Source: Candidatus Cloacimonadota bacterium
GTDB taxonomy: Bacteria > Cloacimonadota > Cloacimonadia > Cloacimonadales > JAFGVF01
Reading direction: 5' to 3'
Assembly (NCBI GenBank): GCA_016938155.1
Contig: JAFGVF010000073.1
Span: 1-8,389, forward strand
Length of the DNA stretch: 8,389 bases
The position numbers and the translations under genes were made by a program. Shown here piece after piece: positions 1 through 6,826 of this stretch. The notes beneath the pieces are model-generated. The model did no database searches. It worked only from the letters and a program-made list of their open reading frames with translations, and was not told the DNA's origin. Positions within the stretch are counted from its first letter, which is position 1, and the number at the start of each line of letters is the position of its first letter.

Positions 1-72
1 AAAGATAGAGAGAATGACAATCGACCCAAGCCGATAAAAGATGGAGAGAACAACCATCGTCCCAAACCGAGA
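1..72 (+). repeat. Two-copy 36-bp in-frame tandem repeat
   Basis: Bases 1-36 and 37-72 align without gaps and match at 29 of 36 positions. Seven codons differ by one base each; three of these differences are synonymous (AAT/AAC, CGA/CGT, AAG/AAA). Each unit encodes 12 residues with a shared KDxENxxRPKP core. The array may extend upstream beyond the window. It stops at base 72, and the following codons do not continue the pattern. Confidence 0.8.
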
Positions 73-105
73 AAAGGCAAAGTCGTAAATGACTTAGGAA
101 AATAA
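1..105 (+). CDS. C-terminal end of an unidentified protein with a charged repeat tail (partial)
   Basis: The frame starting at base 1 is open for 34 codons and ends at TAA 103-105; its start lies outside the window. The visible residues are very hydrophilic, rich in Lys, Arg, Asn, Asp and Pro. They contain two successive 12-residue units, KDRENDNRPKPI and KDGENNHRPKPR, then a short basic end. No catalytic domain is visible, so the family cannot be named. Basic, Pro-rich, disordered tails of this kind are common on RNA-binding proteins and helicases, but that is only an analogy. The stop codon overlaps the ribosome binding site of the next gene, so the two are probably co-transcribed. That the frame is coding is supported by the third-position (synonymous) differences between the two repeat units and by the perfect fit of the stop to the downstream gene. 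Confidence 0.6.
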   Translation, partial: KDRENDNRPKPIKDGENNHRPKPRKGKVVNDLGK

Positions 106-114
106 GGAGAGATT

Positions 115-1470
115 ATGGTAAATCCACAAATATTCAGACAATATGATATCCGCGGAGTTGTTGGCTCGGACTTGACTGAAGAGACAGTGTATTTAATCGG
201 TAAAGGATTCGGTACTTGGTTACGAAGACATAATTTGAAAACTGTCAGTTTAGGCGGAGATGCAAGACTGAGTACACCCTCATTCAAAGAGCAATTCAGT
301 CGTGGTTTGATGGAAACAGGTTGTGATGTTGTAGATATTGGTATCGTGGCAACACCTTTGATGTATTTCTCCATCTGGGCATTGAAAACAGATGCCGGAG
401 CTATGATAACGGCAAGCCATAATCCCTCTGAGTATAATGGGATTAAGCTTAATAACGGCTTGGCAAGCGTATTCGGGAATGAGATACAGGAAATCCTGAA
501 GCTAATCCAAAATGAGGATTTCGAATCAGGTGATGGTGTTTTCCTCGAAGATGAATCCATAGAACAACGATATATTGATTACATAATTGCCAATATAGAA
601 ATCGAACGACCGGTAAAAGTGGTAGTTGATGGCGGTAACGGTATGGGTGGTCCATATCTCCCCCGTATCCTGAAAAAACTCGGATGTGAAGTTATAGAAA
701 TTTTCTGCGACCCGGATGGCAGATTCCCTAATCATCACCCAGACCCGACAATTCTGAAATACAACCAACAGCTTATTGCCAAGGTGATAGAAACCAATGC
801 AGAAGTCGGAATCGGACTCGATGGTGATGCAGATAGAATCGGTGTTATTGATGAAGAGGGCAACATGCTTTATGGCGATCAGATACTCAATATCATTGCC
901 CGTGATTTCCTTAAATACAATCAGGGCGAAACTGTACTTGCCGATGTTAAGAGTTCAAAGAACCTCTTTGATGATATTGCTGCCTGTGGTGGAGTACCTC
1001 TGATGTACAAAACAGGTCATGCCAATATTAAAAATGAGATGCGGAGAGCAGGCATAAAAGTCGGTGGCGAGATGTCCGGTCATATCTTCCTTAAAGACAG
1101 ATATCTTGGATTCGATGATGCTATATATGTGAGTTGCCGATTCGTAGAGATAATGTCCCGCTGGGATATGCCCGTAAGTGAGTTCCTTGCCGACCACCCG
1201 AAGATGTTTAATACACCGGAGTTACATATCAATGTACCAGAAGAAAAGAAATTCGCTATTGTAGAGAAAATTGTCAACATCTTCAAAACAGAAGGCTATG
1301 ATGTAAATGACATCGATGGCGTGAGAGTCACCTTTAAAGACGGGTGGGGACTTTGCAGAGCTTCCAACACAACTCCCGTATTAGTCCTTCGATTCGAAGC
1401 GGTAACCGAAAGAAGAATGAAAGAGATAGAAAAGCTCTTCCGCGATAAACTCGCAGGAGTCCTAGAATAG
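115..1470 (+). CDS. manB: Phosphomannomutase/phosphoglucomutase (AlgC type)
   Basis: A 451-residue member of the alpha-D-phosphohexomutase family, which interconverts hexose 6-phosphate and 1-phosphate (mannose and/or glucose) in the cytoplasm to supply GDP-mannose or UDP-glucose for polysaccharide synthesis. All four signature loops are present: the phosphoserine loop TASHNP with Ser101 as the catalytic residue, the metal loop DGDADR at 236-241 (Asp236, 238, 240), the sugar-recognition loop GEMSGH at 318-323, and the phosphate-binding loop RASNTTP at 415-421. The N-terminus IFRQYDIRG and the SNTTPVLVLRFEA end are typical of Pseudomonas AlgC, and the length is close to AlgC (about 460). GlmM would carry DGDGDR and a different C-terminal loop, so it is less likely. 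Start: ATG 115 has AAGGAG at 104-109 with a 5-nt spacer. Substrate preference (mannose versus glucose) cannot be read from the sequence. Confidence 0.93.
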   Translation: MVNPQIFRQYDIRGVVGSDLTEETVYLIGKGFGTWLRRHNLKTVSLGGDARLSTPSFKEQFSRGLMETGCDVVDIGIVATPLMYFSIWALKTDAGAMITASHNPSEYNGIKLNNGLASVFGNEIQEILKLIQNEDFESGDGVFLEDESIEQRYIDYIIANIEIERPVKVVVDGGNGMGGPYLPRILKKLGCEVIEIFCDPDGRFPNHHPDPTILKYNQQLIAKVIETNAEVGIGLDGDADRIGVIDEEGNMLYGDQILNIIARDFLKYNQGETVLADVKSSKNLFDDIAACGGVPLMYKTGHANIKNEMRRAGIKVGGEMSGHIFLKDRYLGFDDAIYVSCRFVEIMSRWDMPVSEFLADHPKMFNTPELHINVPEEKKFAIVEKIVNIFKTEGYDVNDIDGVRVTFKDGWGLCRASNTTPVLVLRFEAVTERRMKEIEKLFRDKLAGVLE

Positions 1471-1489
1471 AAATTATAATCGATAAATG

Positions 1490-1519
1490 AGTTCCTGTTT
1501 TATAGCAGGAACTTTTTTT
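1490..1519 (+). terminator. Intrinsic terminator after manB, in the uup leader
   Basis: An 8-bp perfect stem (AGTTCCTG at 1490-1497 with CAGGAACT at 1506-1513) closes an 8-nt loop and runs into seven consecutive T residues at 1513-1519. It lies 20 nt after the manB stop and 11 nt before the probable uup ribosome binding site. As a simple Rho-independent terminator it would end the manB transcript. Since there is almost no room for a promoter between it and uup, it may be leaky or conditional. The bases 1454-1458 (CAGGA) repeat part of the 3' arm and could compete for the 5' arm. Confidence 0.8.
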
Positions 1520-1530
1520 ATAAAGAACAA

Positions 1531-1538
1531 GGAAGGTG
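1531..1538 (+). promoter_or_regulatory. Shine-Dalgarno sequence that decides the uup start
   Basis: GGAAGGTG, preceded by CAA, is the only strong ribosome binding site upstream of the conserved part of uup. It ends 5 nt before an in-frame ATC at 1544 and 17 nt before an in-frame TTG at 1556. It therefore favours the ATC. The ATG at 1487 has no comparable site in front of it. Confidence 0.55.
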
Positions 1539-1543
1539 TAAAC

Positions 1544-3418
1544 ATCGCCAGAGTATTGATAACAGCTGAAAACATAAATAAGGCTTTTGGTGAAAAAGTT
1601 GTCTTGAAAGATTGCTCCTTCGGAATCCACGAGGGGAGTAAAATCGGTATTATCGGAGCAAACGGTACCGGTAAAAGCACATTGATGAAGCTACTTGCAG
1701 GTAAATCAATACCCGACAAAGGGAGAATTACTTATCGTAATGAAATCAGAGCGGTATTTCTACCTCAGGAACCGGATTTTAATGATCAAAACACCGTGAT
1801 AGAGCAGGTGTACGAAAGTGACCAACCTCACTTCGAGATAATCAGGGAATATCACCATCTGAGAATACATCTGGAAGGTAACAATACTCCTGAAATGATG
1901 CATAGACTTTCGGAATTGAGCGAGTATATGGATATCAACAAGATTTGGGATATCGAATCGGAAGCACGGTCTTTACTCACACAGTTTGGTCTAACTGATA
2001 CCGATAAACCTGTGTCCTTGTTATCCGGTGGTCAGAAGCGAAAACTGGATATTGTTCGCACTATTATTGGAAAACCTGATATTTTACTTCTTGATGAACC
2101 GACAAATCATCTTGATATCGACACAATTGAATGGTTGCAAAACTATCTCACAGATTTCGTCGGTACAATCCTTTTCGTTACACATGACCGTTATTTTCTT
2201 GATTCCATTTGTAATATCATAGCGGAAGTTGATTTGGGTATGGTTCAATGGTATGAAGGAAACTACAGTTATTATGTTGAAAAGAAGCAAACTGAGATTA
2301 CTGCCCTGCAAAGAAAGGAAACCAGAAGAAAAGCCCAGCTTCAAAAAGAGATGAAATGGTTGCAAAGAGGTGCCAAAGCCAGAACATCGAAACCCAAGAA
2401 CCACATCGATCGCGTTAAAGAACTGATAGACAAGTCGTATCTTATTGAAAACAAAGAATTGGAAATCTCTTTCGCCAATCAGCGACTCGGTAAGACAATT
2501 CTGGAACTACGGAACATCAGTAAAGCTTATGACGAAAACATGCTCCTTAATAATTTTACACATCTCTTTCAAAAGAATGAACGCATAGGTGTGCTTGGTC
2601 CAAATGGTTGCGGTAAGACTACCCTACTTAGATTGATTACAGGTGAGATTGAACCTGATACAGGTTCGGTGAAGGTCGGGATTAACACCAGTTTTGCATA
2701 CTACACTCAGGCAATGGAAGACCTGCCTCCCGAGAAGCGTGTTCTGGAATATATAACCGATTATGCTGAAAACATTCGAACTAAAGATGGAGTACTTCAT
2801 TCAGCAACCGAGATGCTGGAAAGATTCCTGTTTGACGGCAAGCACCAACAAAGCAAAATAAAAAGTCTTTCAGGAGGAGAAAAGAAGAGATTATACCTTC
2901 TTAAATCTCTCATGTTCGGTGCGAACTTCGTTATCCTTGATGAACCGACAAATGATCTTGATCTGCAAACCCTGGAAATACTGGAAGACTATCTGGATGC
3001 CTTTCAAGGGTGTGTACTGGTTGTTTCTCATGACAGGTTCTTCCTCGATAGAGTTGTTGATTGCCTCTTCATCTTTGAACCCGACAGAGTTCACAAATTT
3101 GCAGGCAATTATTCGGATTATCTGCTTGTGAAACGCTTTAAAAAAGCTGAAGAATCGGAACAAAAAAAGGAAGCCCCCGTCAGAGTCGAGAAAACACCAT
3201 CTAAGCTTACTTATAAGTTACAACGGGAGTTGGAGTCGATTCAAAGCAAAATTGACGAAATAGAGGCAAGAATGAGCGAATTGGAGGAAATTCTTCAGTC
3301 AATGGCTGCTACGCTAAGCGGAGATGAGTTTATTGCCATTGATCGGGAAAACAAAAAGCTTGAATCGGAATTGGACACACTTCTGCACAGGTGGGAAGAA
3401 ATCGAAGCATCGCAATAA
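1544..3418 (+). CDS. uup: ABC-F family ATPase, Uup type (probable ATC start)
   Basis: A cytoplasmic twin-ATPase without membrane segments, about 624 residues if started at ATC 1544. ABC-F proteins act on the ribosome; Uup is implicated in ribosome function and genome stability. Numbering from ATC: first Walker A GANGTGKS 38-45, signature LSGGQ 160-164, Walker B ending DE 184-185, H-switch His214; a basic linker about 245-300 with WLQRGAKARTSKPKNH, the segment expected to contact tRNA/rRNA; second Walker A GPNGCGKT 352-359, LSGGE 442-446, DE 466-467, His496; then a charged coiled-coil tail of about 530-620, as in the Uup C-terminal domain. Both glutamates and histidines needed for hydrolysis are present. 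The longer frame from ATG 1487 starts inside the terminator and lacks a ribosome binding site; homology begins near VLITAENI. No in-frame ATG or GTG lies between the terminator and Walker A. TTG 1556 is the alternative start. An antibiotic-resistance ABC-F is possible but less likely. Confidence 0.88.
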   Translation: MARVLITAENINKAFGEKVVLKDCSFGIHEGSKIGIIGANGTGKSTLMKLLAGKSIPDKGRITYRNEIRAVFLPQEPDFNDQNTVIEQVYESDQPHFEIIREYHHLRIHLEGNNTPEMMHRLSELSEYMDINKIWDIESEARSLLTQFGLTDTDKPVSLLSGGQKRKLDIVRTIIGKPDILLLDEPTNHLDIDTIEWLQNYLTDFVGTILFVTHDRYFLDSICNIIAEVDLGMVQWYEGNYSYYVEKKQTEITALQRKETRRKAQLQKEMKWLQRGAKARTSKPKNHIDRVKELIDKSYLIENKELEISFANQRLGKTILELRNISKAYDENMLLNNFTHLFQKNERIGVLGPNGCGKTTLLRLITGEIEPDTGSVKVGINTSFAYYTQAMEDLPPEKRVLEYITDYAENIRTKDGVLHSATEMLERFLFDGKHQQSKIKSLSGGEKKRLYLLKSLMFGANFVILDEPTNDLDLQTLEILEDYLDAFQGCVLVVSHDRFFLDRVVDCLFIFEPDRVHKFAGNYSDYLLVKRFKKAEESEQKKEAPVRVEKTPSKLTYKLQRELESIQSKIDEIEARMSELEEILQSMAATLSGDEFIAIDRENKKLESELDTLLHRWEEIEASQ

Positions 3419-3422
3419 TTAC

Positions 3423-3451
3423 TTGACTAAAGCATAAAGAAAAGATATTTA
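3423..3451 (+). promoter_or_regulatory. Weak candidate promoter for pyrR-pyrF
   Basis: TTGACT at 3423-3428 (5 of 6 to the sigma-70 -35 consensus) is followed after 17 bp by TATTTA at 3446-3451 in an AT-rich stretch. The -10 match is poor (3 of 6). The gap between uup and pyrR is only 63 nt and has no terminator, so read-through from uup is equally possible. No PyrR-type attenuator could fit in this gap. Confidence 0.22.
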
Positions 3452-3457
3452 AATTGA

Positions 3458-4024
<567 letters not shown>

Positions 4025-4026
4025 TT

Positions 4027-4839
4027 ATGAGTTTCTGGGAGAAATATCAAGAAATCATTAAACGAAATAAATCCTATGTCTGCGTCGGTCTCGACAGTGA
4101 TATATCCAAGCTACCCGAATGCCTGAAAAAAGATAAAAACCCTATTTTCTCTTTCAATAAAGAGATTATCGACTATACGAAGGATTATGTCGGAGCCTAT
4201 AAGCCCAATTTCGCATTCTATCTTGCAGCCGGGAAGCTGGGACTTAAAGCCCTGGAAGAAACTATTGACTACATTCCATCATATATTCCGATTATCCTTG
4301 ATGTGAAAACCGGAGATATAGGAAACACGATGGAACAGTATGCCTCTGCATTCTATGAAATATGGAAATGCGATGCAATCACTGTTAATCCGTTAATGGG
4401 GCATGATGTATATAAACCACTGCTTTCATTTAAAGATAATTTCTTCTTCTCACTTGCCTTGACTTCTAACCCCACTTCTGCTGATTACTTGAAGAGAGAA
4501 GACCTATATAAAGCCATCGCGTCTGATCTTACAGCCTTGCCTGTAAATCAAGCGGGAGCGGTAGTCGGTGCAACCAATAGTAATGAACTCGGCTTATTGC
4601 GTAAGCTTATGCCAGAGACATTATTTCTCGTTCCGGGTATCGGTGCCCAGGGTGGCAGTGTTGAGGAGGTTGTGAAGTTTGCAGGAGCGAAACCGGATGA
4701 TTTGCGAATCCTGATTAACTCCTCACGAGGTATTATCTTCAAGGACAGCTCATCTCTTTTCGCGGAAACTGCCGAAAGGGAAGCAGATAAATTGAGAAAA
4801 GAAATTAACTCATATATTGAAGCCAAAAAGACCCAATAA
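4027..4839 (+). CDS. pyrF: Orotidine 5'-phosphate decarboxylase (long, type 2 form)
   Basis: A 270-residue TIM-barrel enzyme that decarboxylates OMP to UMP, the last step of de novo pyrimidine synthesis. The catalytic charged cluster is in LDVKTGDIGNT (Asp92, Lys94, Asp97). Other conserved segments are CVGLDSD at 19-25, AYKPNFAFY at 57-65, VNPLMGHD at 120-127, VGATNS at 180-185, LVPGIGAQGG at 201-210 and NSSRGIIF at 231-238. The DIGNT wording and the length of about 270, against about 230-245 for the E. coli form, fit the type 2 subfamily (as in actinobacteria and many anaerobes). The start ATG is 2 nt after the pyrR stop with AAGGA at 4016-4020 inside pyrR. No convincing terminator follows. 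Confidence 0.94.
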   Translation: MSFWEKYQEIIKRNKSYVCVGLDSDISKLPECLKKDKNPIFSFNKEIIDYTKDYVGAYKPNFAFYLAAGKLGLKALEETIDYIPSYIPIILDVKTGDIGNTMEQYASAFYEIWKCDAITVNPLMGHDVYKPLLSFKDNFFFSLALTSNPTSADYLKREDLYKAIASDLTALPVNQAGAVVGATNSNELGLLRKLMPETLFLVPGIGAQGGSVEEVVKFAGAKPDDLRILINSSRGIIFKDSSSLFAETAEREADKLRKEINSYIEAKKTQ

Positions 4840-4911
4840 ATAGGTTTAGATTGGTGCTAAAAAGCAGGTCAAGTATTCTGATTACAGTTTTTGATAAAAC
4901 TCATTTCAGGG

Positions 4912-4926
4912 TTAAGCTTGGCTTAA
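4912..4926. repeat. Short inverted repeat downstream of pyrF
   Basis: TTAAGC at 4912-4917 and GCTTAA at 4921-4926 form a perfect 6-bp stem with a 3-nt loop. No T-run follows on either strand, so it is not an intrinsic terminator. It may be an operator or mRNA hairpin, or chance in AT-rich DNA. Confidence 0.3.
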
Positions 4927-4989
4927 GTAAGAAATCATTTAACTCGAGATAGTAGTTAGGTGAAAATGGACAGATTAAACGAAAAACTA

Positions 4990-5015
4990 TTGACATCAAT
5001 ATCAATAATGTTATT
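4990..5015 (+). promoter_or_regulatory. Candidate promoter for the SpoVG-like/hflX pair
   Basis: A perfect -35 hexamer TTGACA lies at 4990-4995. The best -10 at a plausible distance is poor: GTTATT at 5010-5015 (14-bp spacer) or TTATTG at 5011-5016 (15-bp spacer). It lies in the 211-nt gap between pyrF and the SpoVG-like gene, where a new transcription unit would be expected. The -35 is good, but the -10 is weak and overlaps an inverted repeat. Confidence 0.3.
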
Positions 5016-5017
5016 GA
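5002..5017. repeat. 16-bp inverted repeat beside the TTGACA box (possible operator)
   Basis: TCAATAA at 5002-5008 and TTATTGA at 5011-5017 are perfect 7-bp arms around a 2-bp centre. The site starts 6 bp after TTGACA and would cover the spacer and -10 of that promoter, as a repressor operator often does. It is AT-rich and occurs once in the window, so chance cannot be excluded. Confidence 0.35.
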
Positions 5018-5050
5018 GAGAAATGTATAGCAATATTTAGGACGGAGATA

Positions 5051-5341
5051 ATGAAGATTAAGTTTCGTGATGTCCCGAACGGGATGGTTCAAGCGAGGGC
5101 AGTTATAGAGATTATGCCGGGTGTTTATTTAAACGAAGTTTCAATTATCAGCAGAGATGGAGAACTGAAGGTGGAGATTCCTCAGAAAACTTTTATCGGT
5201 AAGACAAATAAAAAGCATTATATCGATATCCTGACATTTGATTCCGATGATAAACGAACTCTCTGGGAGATTGATATCAAGGAAGCATATCTCAAGTGGC
5301 GAGAGGAGAATAAGAAAATATTAATTTACGAGAAGGATTAA
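5051..5341 (+). CDS. SpoVG-like small nucleic-acid-binding protein (divergent)
   Basis: A 96-residue soluble protein with no signal peptide or membrane segment. Its pattern matches the SpoVG family: an N-terminal strand MKIKFRDV, an alternating strand ARAVIEI (15-21), then VYLNEVSIISRDGELKVEIPQK (25-46) and a DI segment (59-60), ending in a helix with AYLKW (79-83). SpoVG proteins bind DNA and RNA and regulate sporulation, division or virulence genes in Firmicutes, Listeria and Borrelia. Here there is extra material between the strands and the DI segment, and an unusual charged C-terminus, so I treat it as a remote homologue. Start ATG 5051 follows AGGACGGAG at 5039-5047. The stop is 1 nt before the probable hflX start, implying coupled translation. 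The assignment rests on pattern reading, not on a search. Confidence 0.6.
   Translation: MKIKFRDVPNGMVQARAVIEIMPGVYLNEVSIISRDGELKVEIPQKTFIGKTNKKHYIDILTFDSDDKRTLWEIDIKEAYLKWREENKKILIYEKD
5333..5337 (+). promoter_or_regulatory. Shine-Dalgarno sequence that decides the hflX start
   Basis: AAGGA lies in the last codons of the SpoVG-like gene, 5 nt before an in-frame CTG at 5343. The same arrangement (AAGGATTAAT, with the upstream stop TAA inside it) precedes the pyrF ATG at 4016-4025. The first in-frame ATG (5415) has AAGG directly abutting it with no spacer, so it cannot use that site. Confidence 0.6.
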
Positions 5342-5342
5342 T

Positions 5343-6629
5343 CTGAGTAACGAAAGAGTTATTCTGGTTGGCGGTTATCCCAAAGAAATTAAGAAAGCCG
5401 ATTACCAGCGAAGGATGCTGGAATTGGAGAATCTTAGTAAAACAGCCGGAGTGTCTGTTGAAGCGAAAATAACTCAAACTTTTGAGAAGCAGAATCCAAC
5501 ATTTTATATCGGTAAAGGTAAGTTAGAAGAGATTAAAAAGATTTGTCATCATAAAAAGGTGACAACCCTCATTTTTAATGATAATCTCAGTCAATCTCAA
5601 GTTAAGAATATCTCCGCATTTACCCGATGTAAAGTAATCGATAGGACACAACTTATTCTCGACATATTTGCTATTCATGCCAAAACAAACCGTGCTAAAC
5701 TACAGGTGGAACTGGCTCAATTGGAATACAACTACTCCCGTTTAAAACATCTTTGGGGACATCTTTCCAGAATCGAAGGTGGAATAGGCACAAGAGGTCC
5801 CGGTGAAAAGCAGATCGAGATTGATAGAAGGCTTATTCAGAAACGCATACAGCACCTAAAAGAGAAACTTGAAGAGATTCGTCAGATTACTTATACTAAA
5901 CGCAGCAACCGTGGTAAGTTCAAAGTTATTGCGTTAGTTGGTTACACAAATGCAGGGAAATCGACTATCTTTAATCGATTGACTCAAGCCAATGTCACGG
6001 CTGTTGACCAGCTGTTTGCCACCATAGACCCCTCGTCAAGGTACATACCGGTTCCCAAAGGCAATCACTCGATACTTACGGACACAATCGGATTTATCAA
6101 GGACTTGCCACATTGCCTTATTGAATCATTCCATTCAACTCTTGTAGAAGTGATAAATGCTGATCTGCTACTACATGTGATTGATTTATCAGAACCCGAT
6201 TTTGAAAGTAATATGGAGGCAGTAAACTCTGTGCTGAAAGAAATTGGAGCTGATGATATTGATACTTGTCTTGTTTTCAATAAAACCGATTTGATTGGTG
6301 GTATCGGCTTTAAATTATTAAAGAAACAACTAAAGGAACGGTATCCTCACACAATTTTTCTCTCAGCTGTGGAAGACTCTGATATGAAGTTGCTTCTGGA
6401 TAAGGTTTGTGAGAGATTGGAGAAAAGAAAAGGTGAAACACAACTCGAAATCCCAATGAAGATGGAGAAGTTGATAGCTTTTTTAGAAAAGAAAGTCGAG
6501 ATAATCAGTATGGATTGTGATCCGGAAAAAGATGCCTATATTGTGGAAGTCCGTGGTGAAAGAGAATTACTTTCCGAAGTAAAAGAACAGTTGGAGAAAT
6601 TCAATCAATTAGAATATATTAATTCTTGA
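5343..6629 (+). CDS. hflX: HflX ribosome-associated GTPase (probable CTG start)
   Basis: HflX binds the 50S subunit and splits stalled or heat-damaged 70S ribosomes using GTP. From CTG 5343 the protein is 428 residues, like E. coli HflX (426). Numbered from CTG: the N-terminal HflX domain contains ERVILVGG (4-11), YIGKGK (55-60) and the glycine-rich GGIGTRGPGEKQIE (146-159); a charged helix follows. The GTPase domain has G1 GYTNAGKST (200-208), switch FATIDP (225-230), G3 DTIGF (247-251), G4 NKTD (313-316) and G5 SA (341-342), then the C-terminal domain. The family usually has GET where this has GEK. Starting at the first ATG (5415) would remove 24 residues that include the conserved ERVILVG strand. 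No in-frame ATG, GTG or TTG lies between the in-frame stop at 5322 and 5415, which leaves CTG with a well-placed AAGGA. A sequencing error (ATG read as CTG) is the main alternative. Confidence 0.9.
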   Translation: MSNERVILVGGYPKEIKKADYQRRMLELENLSKTAGVSVEAKITQTFEKQNPTFYIGKGKLEEIKKICHHKKVTTLIFNDNLSQSQVKNISAFTRCKVIDRTQLILDIFAIHAKTNRAKLQVELAQLEYNYSRLKHLWGHLSRIEGGIGTRGPGEKQIEIDRRLIQKRIQHLKEKLEEIRQITYTKRSNRGKFKVIALVGYTNAGKSTIFNRLTQANVTAVDQLFATIDPSSRYIPVPKGNHSILTDTIGFIKDLPHCLIESFHSTLVEVINADLLLHVIDLSEPDFESNMEAVNSVLKEIGADDIDTCLVFNKTDLIGGIGFKLLKKQLKERYPHTIFLSAVEDSDMKLLLDKVCERLEKRKGETQLEIPMKMEKLIAFLEKKVEIISMDCDPEKDAYIVEVRGERELLSEVKEQLEKFNQLEYINS

Positions 6630-6636
6630 AATTAAA

Positions 6637-6681
6637 GCAGATAGCTTATTTCATAATATTTAGGCGAGTGCTCTTATCTGC
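6637..6681. repeat. Imperfect long-loop inverted repeat after hflX
   Basis: GCAGATA at 6637-6643 pairs with TATCTGC at 6675-6681; a GC pair (6644-6645 with 6670-6671) extends the stem across a 3-nt bulge. The loop is about 24 nt and no T-run follows, so it is not a standard terminator. It starts 8 nt after the hflX stop and might form a 3'-end structure. Confidence 0.25.
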
Positions 6682-6682
6682 G

Positions 6683-6698
6683 AATTGTGTTAACAATT
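6683..6698. repeat. 16-bp inverted repeat upstream of the aminotransferase (possible operator)
   Basis: AATTGT at 6683-6688 and ACAATT at 6693-6698 are perfect 6-bp arms around a 4-bp centre. The gap from 6630 to 6826 also holds AT-rich possible promoter parts (TTAACA 6690-6695 with TATATA 6715-6720 at a 19-bp spacing, and TTGACT at 6732-6737), none convincing. The site is 129 bp before the aminotransferase start, where a regulator of amino-acid catabolism could bind. Confidence 0.3.
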
Positions 6699-6826
6699 AT
6701 TAAGTATTATTCCTTATATAGGGAAAAAAGGTTGACTAATATTTTCCAAAACAATTTCTTAGACGGAAACTTTTAAAGAGCTACATTAGTGATAAATATC
6801 AAAAAAAATAGATGAGGAGGATCGAG

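Noticed and set aside
1..72. The two-copy repeat as part of a CRISPR array
   Set aside because: The units are directly adjacent with no spacers, are only 29/36 identical, and are in frame with a coding sequence.
449..1286. Reverse-strand open frames inside manB
   Set aside because: They are shadows of a gene with full catalytic motifs, have no recognisable domains and no ribosome binding sites.
1487..1543. ATG 1487 as the start of uup (643 residues)
   Set aside because: It overlaps the terminator stem, has no ribosome binding site, and the added 19 residues lie outside the family's conserved start.
4886..4926. Hairpins at 4886-4901 (AGTTTT/AAAACT) and 4912-4926 as a pyrF terminator
   Set aside because: The first stem is weak and AT-only at its centre, and neither is followed by a T-run.
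5415..5417. ATG 5415 as the start of hflX (404 residues)
   Set aside because: It removes a conserved N-terminal strand, and the AAGG before it abuts the ATG without a spacer.
6812..6814. ATG 6812 as the aminotransferase start
   Set aside because: The strong AGGAGG at 6815-6820 lies downstream of it and is correctly spaced for ATG 6827.
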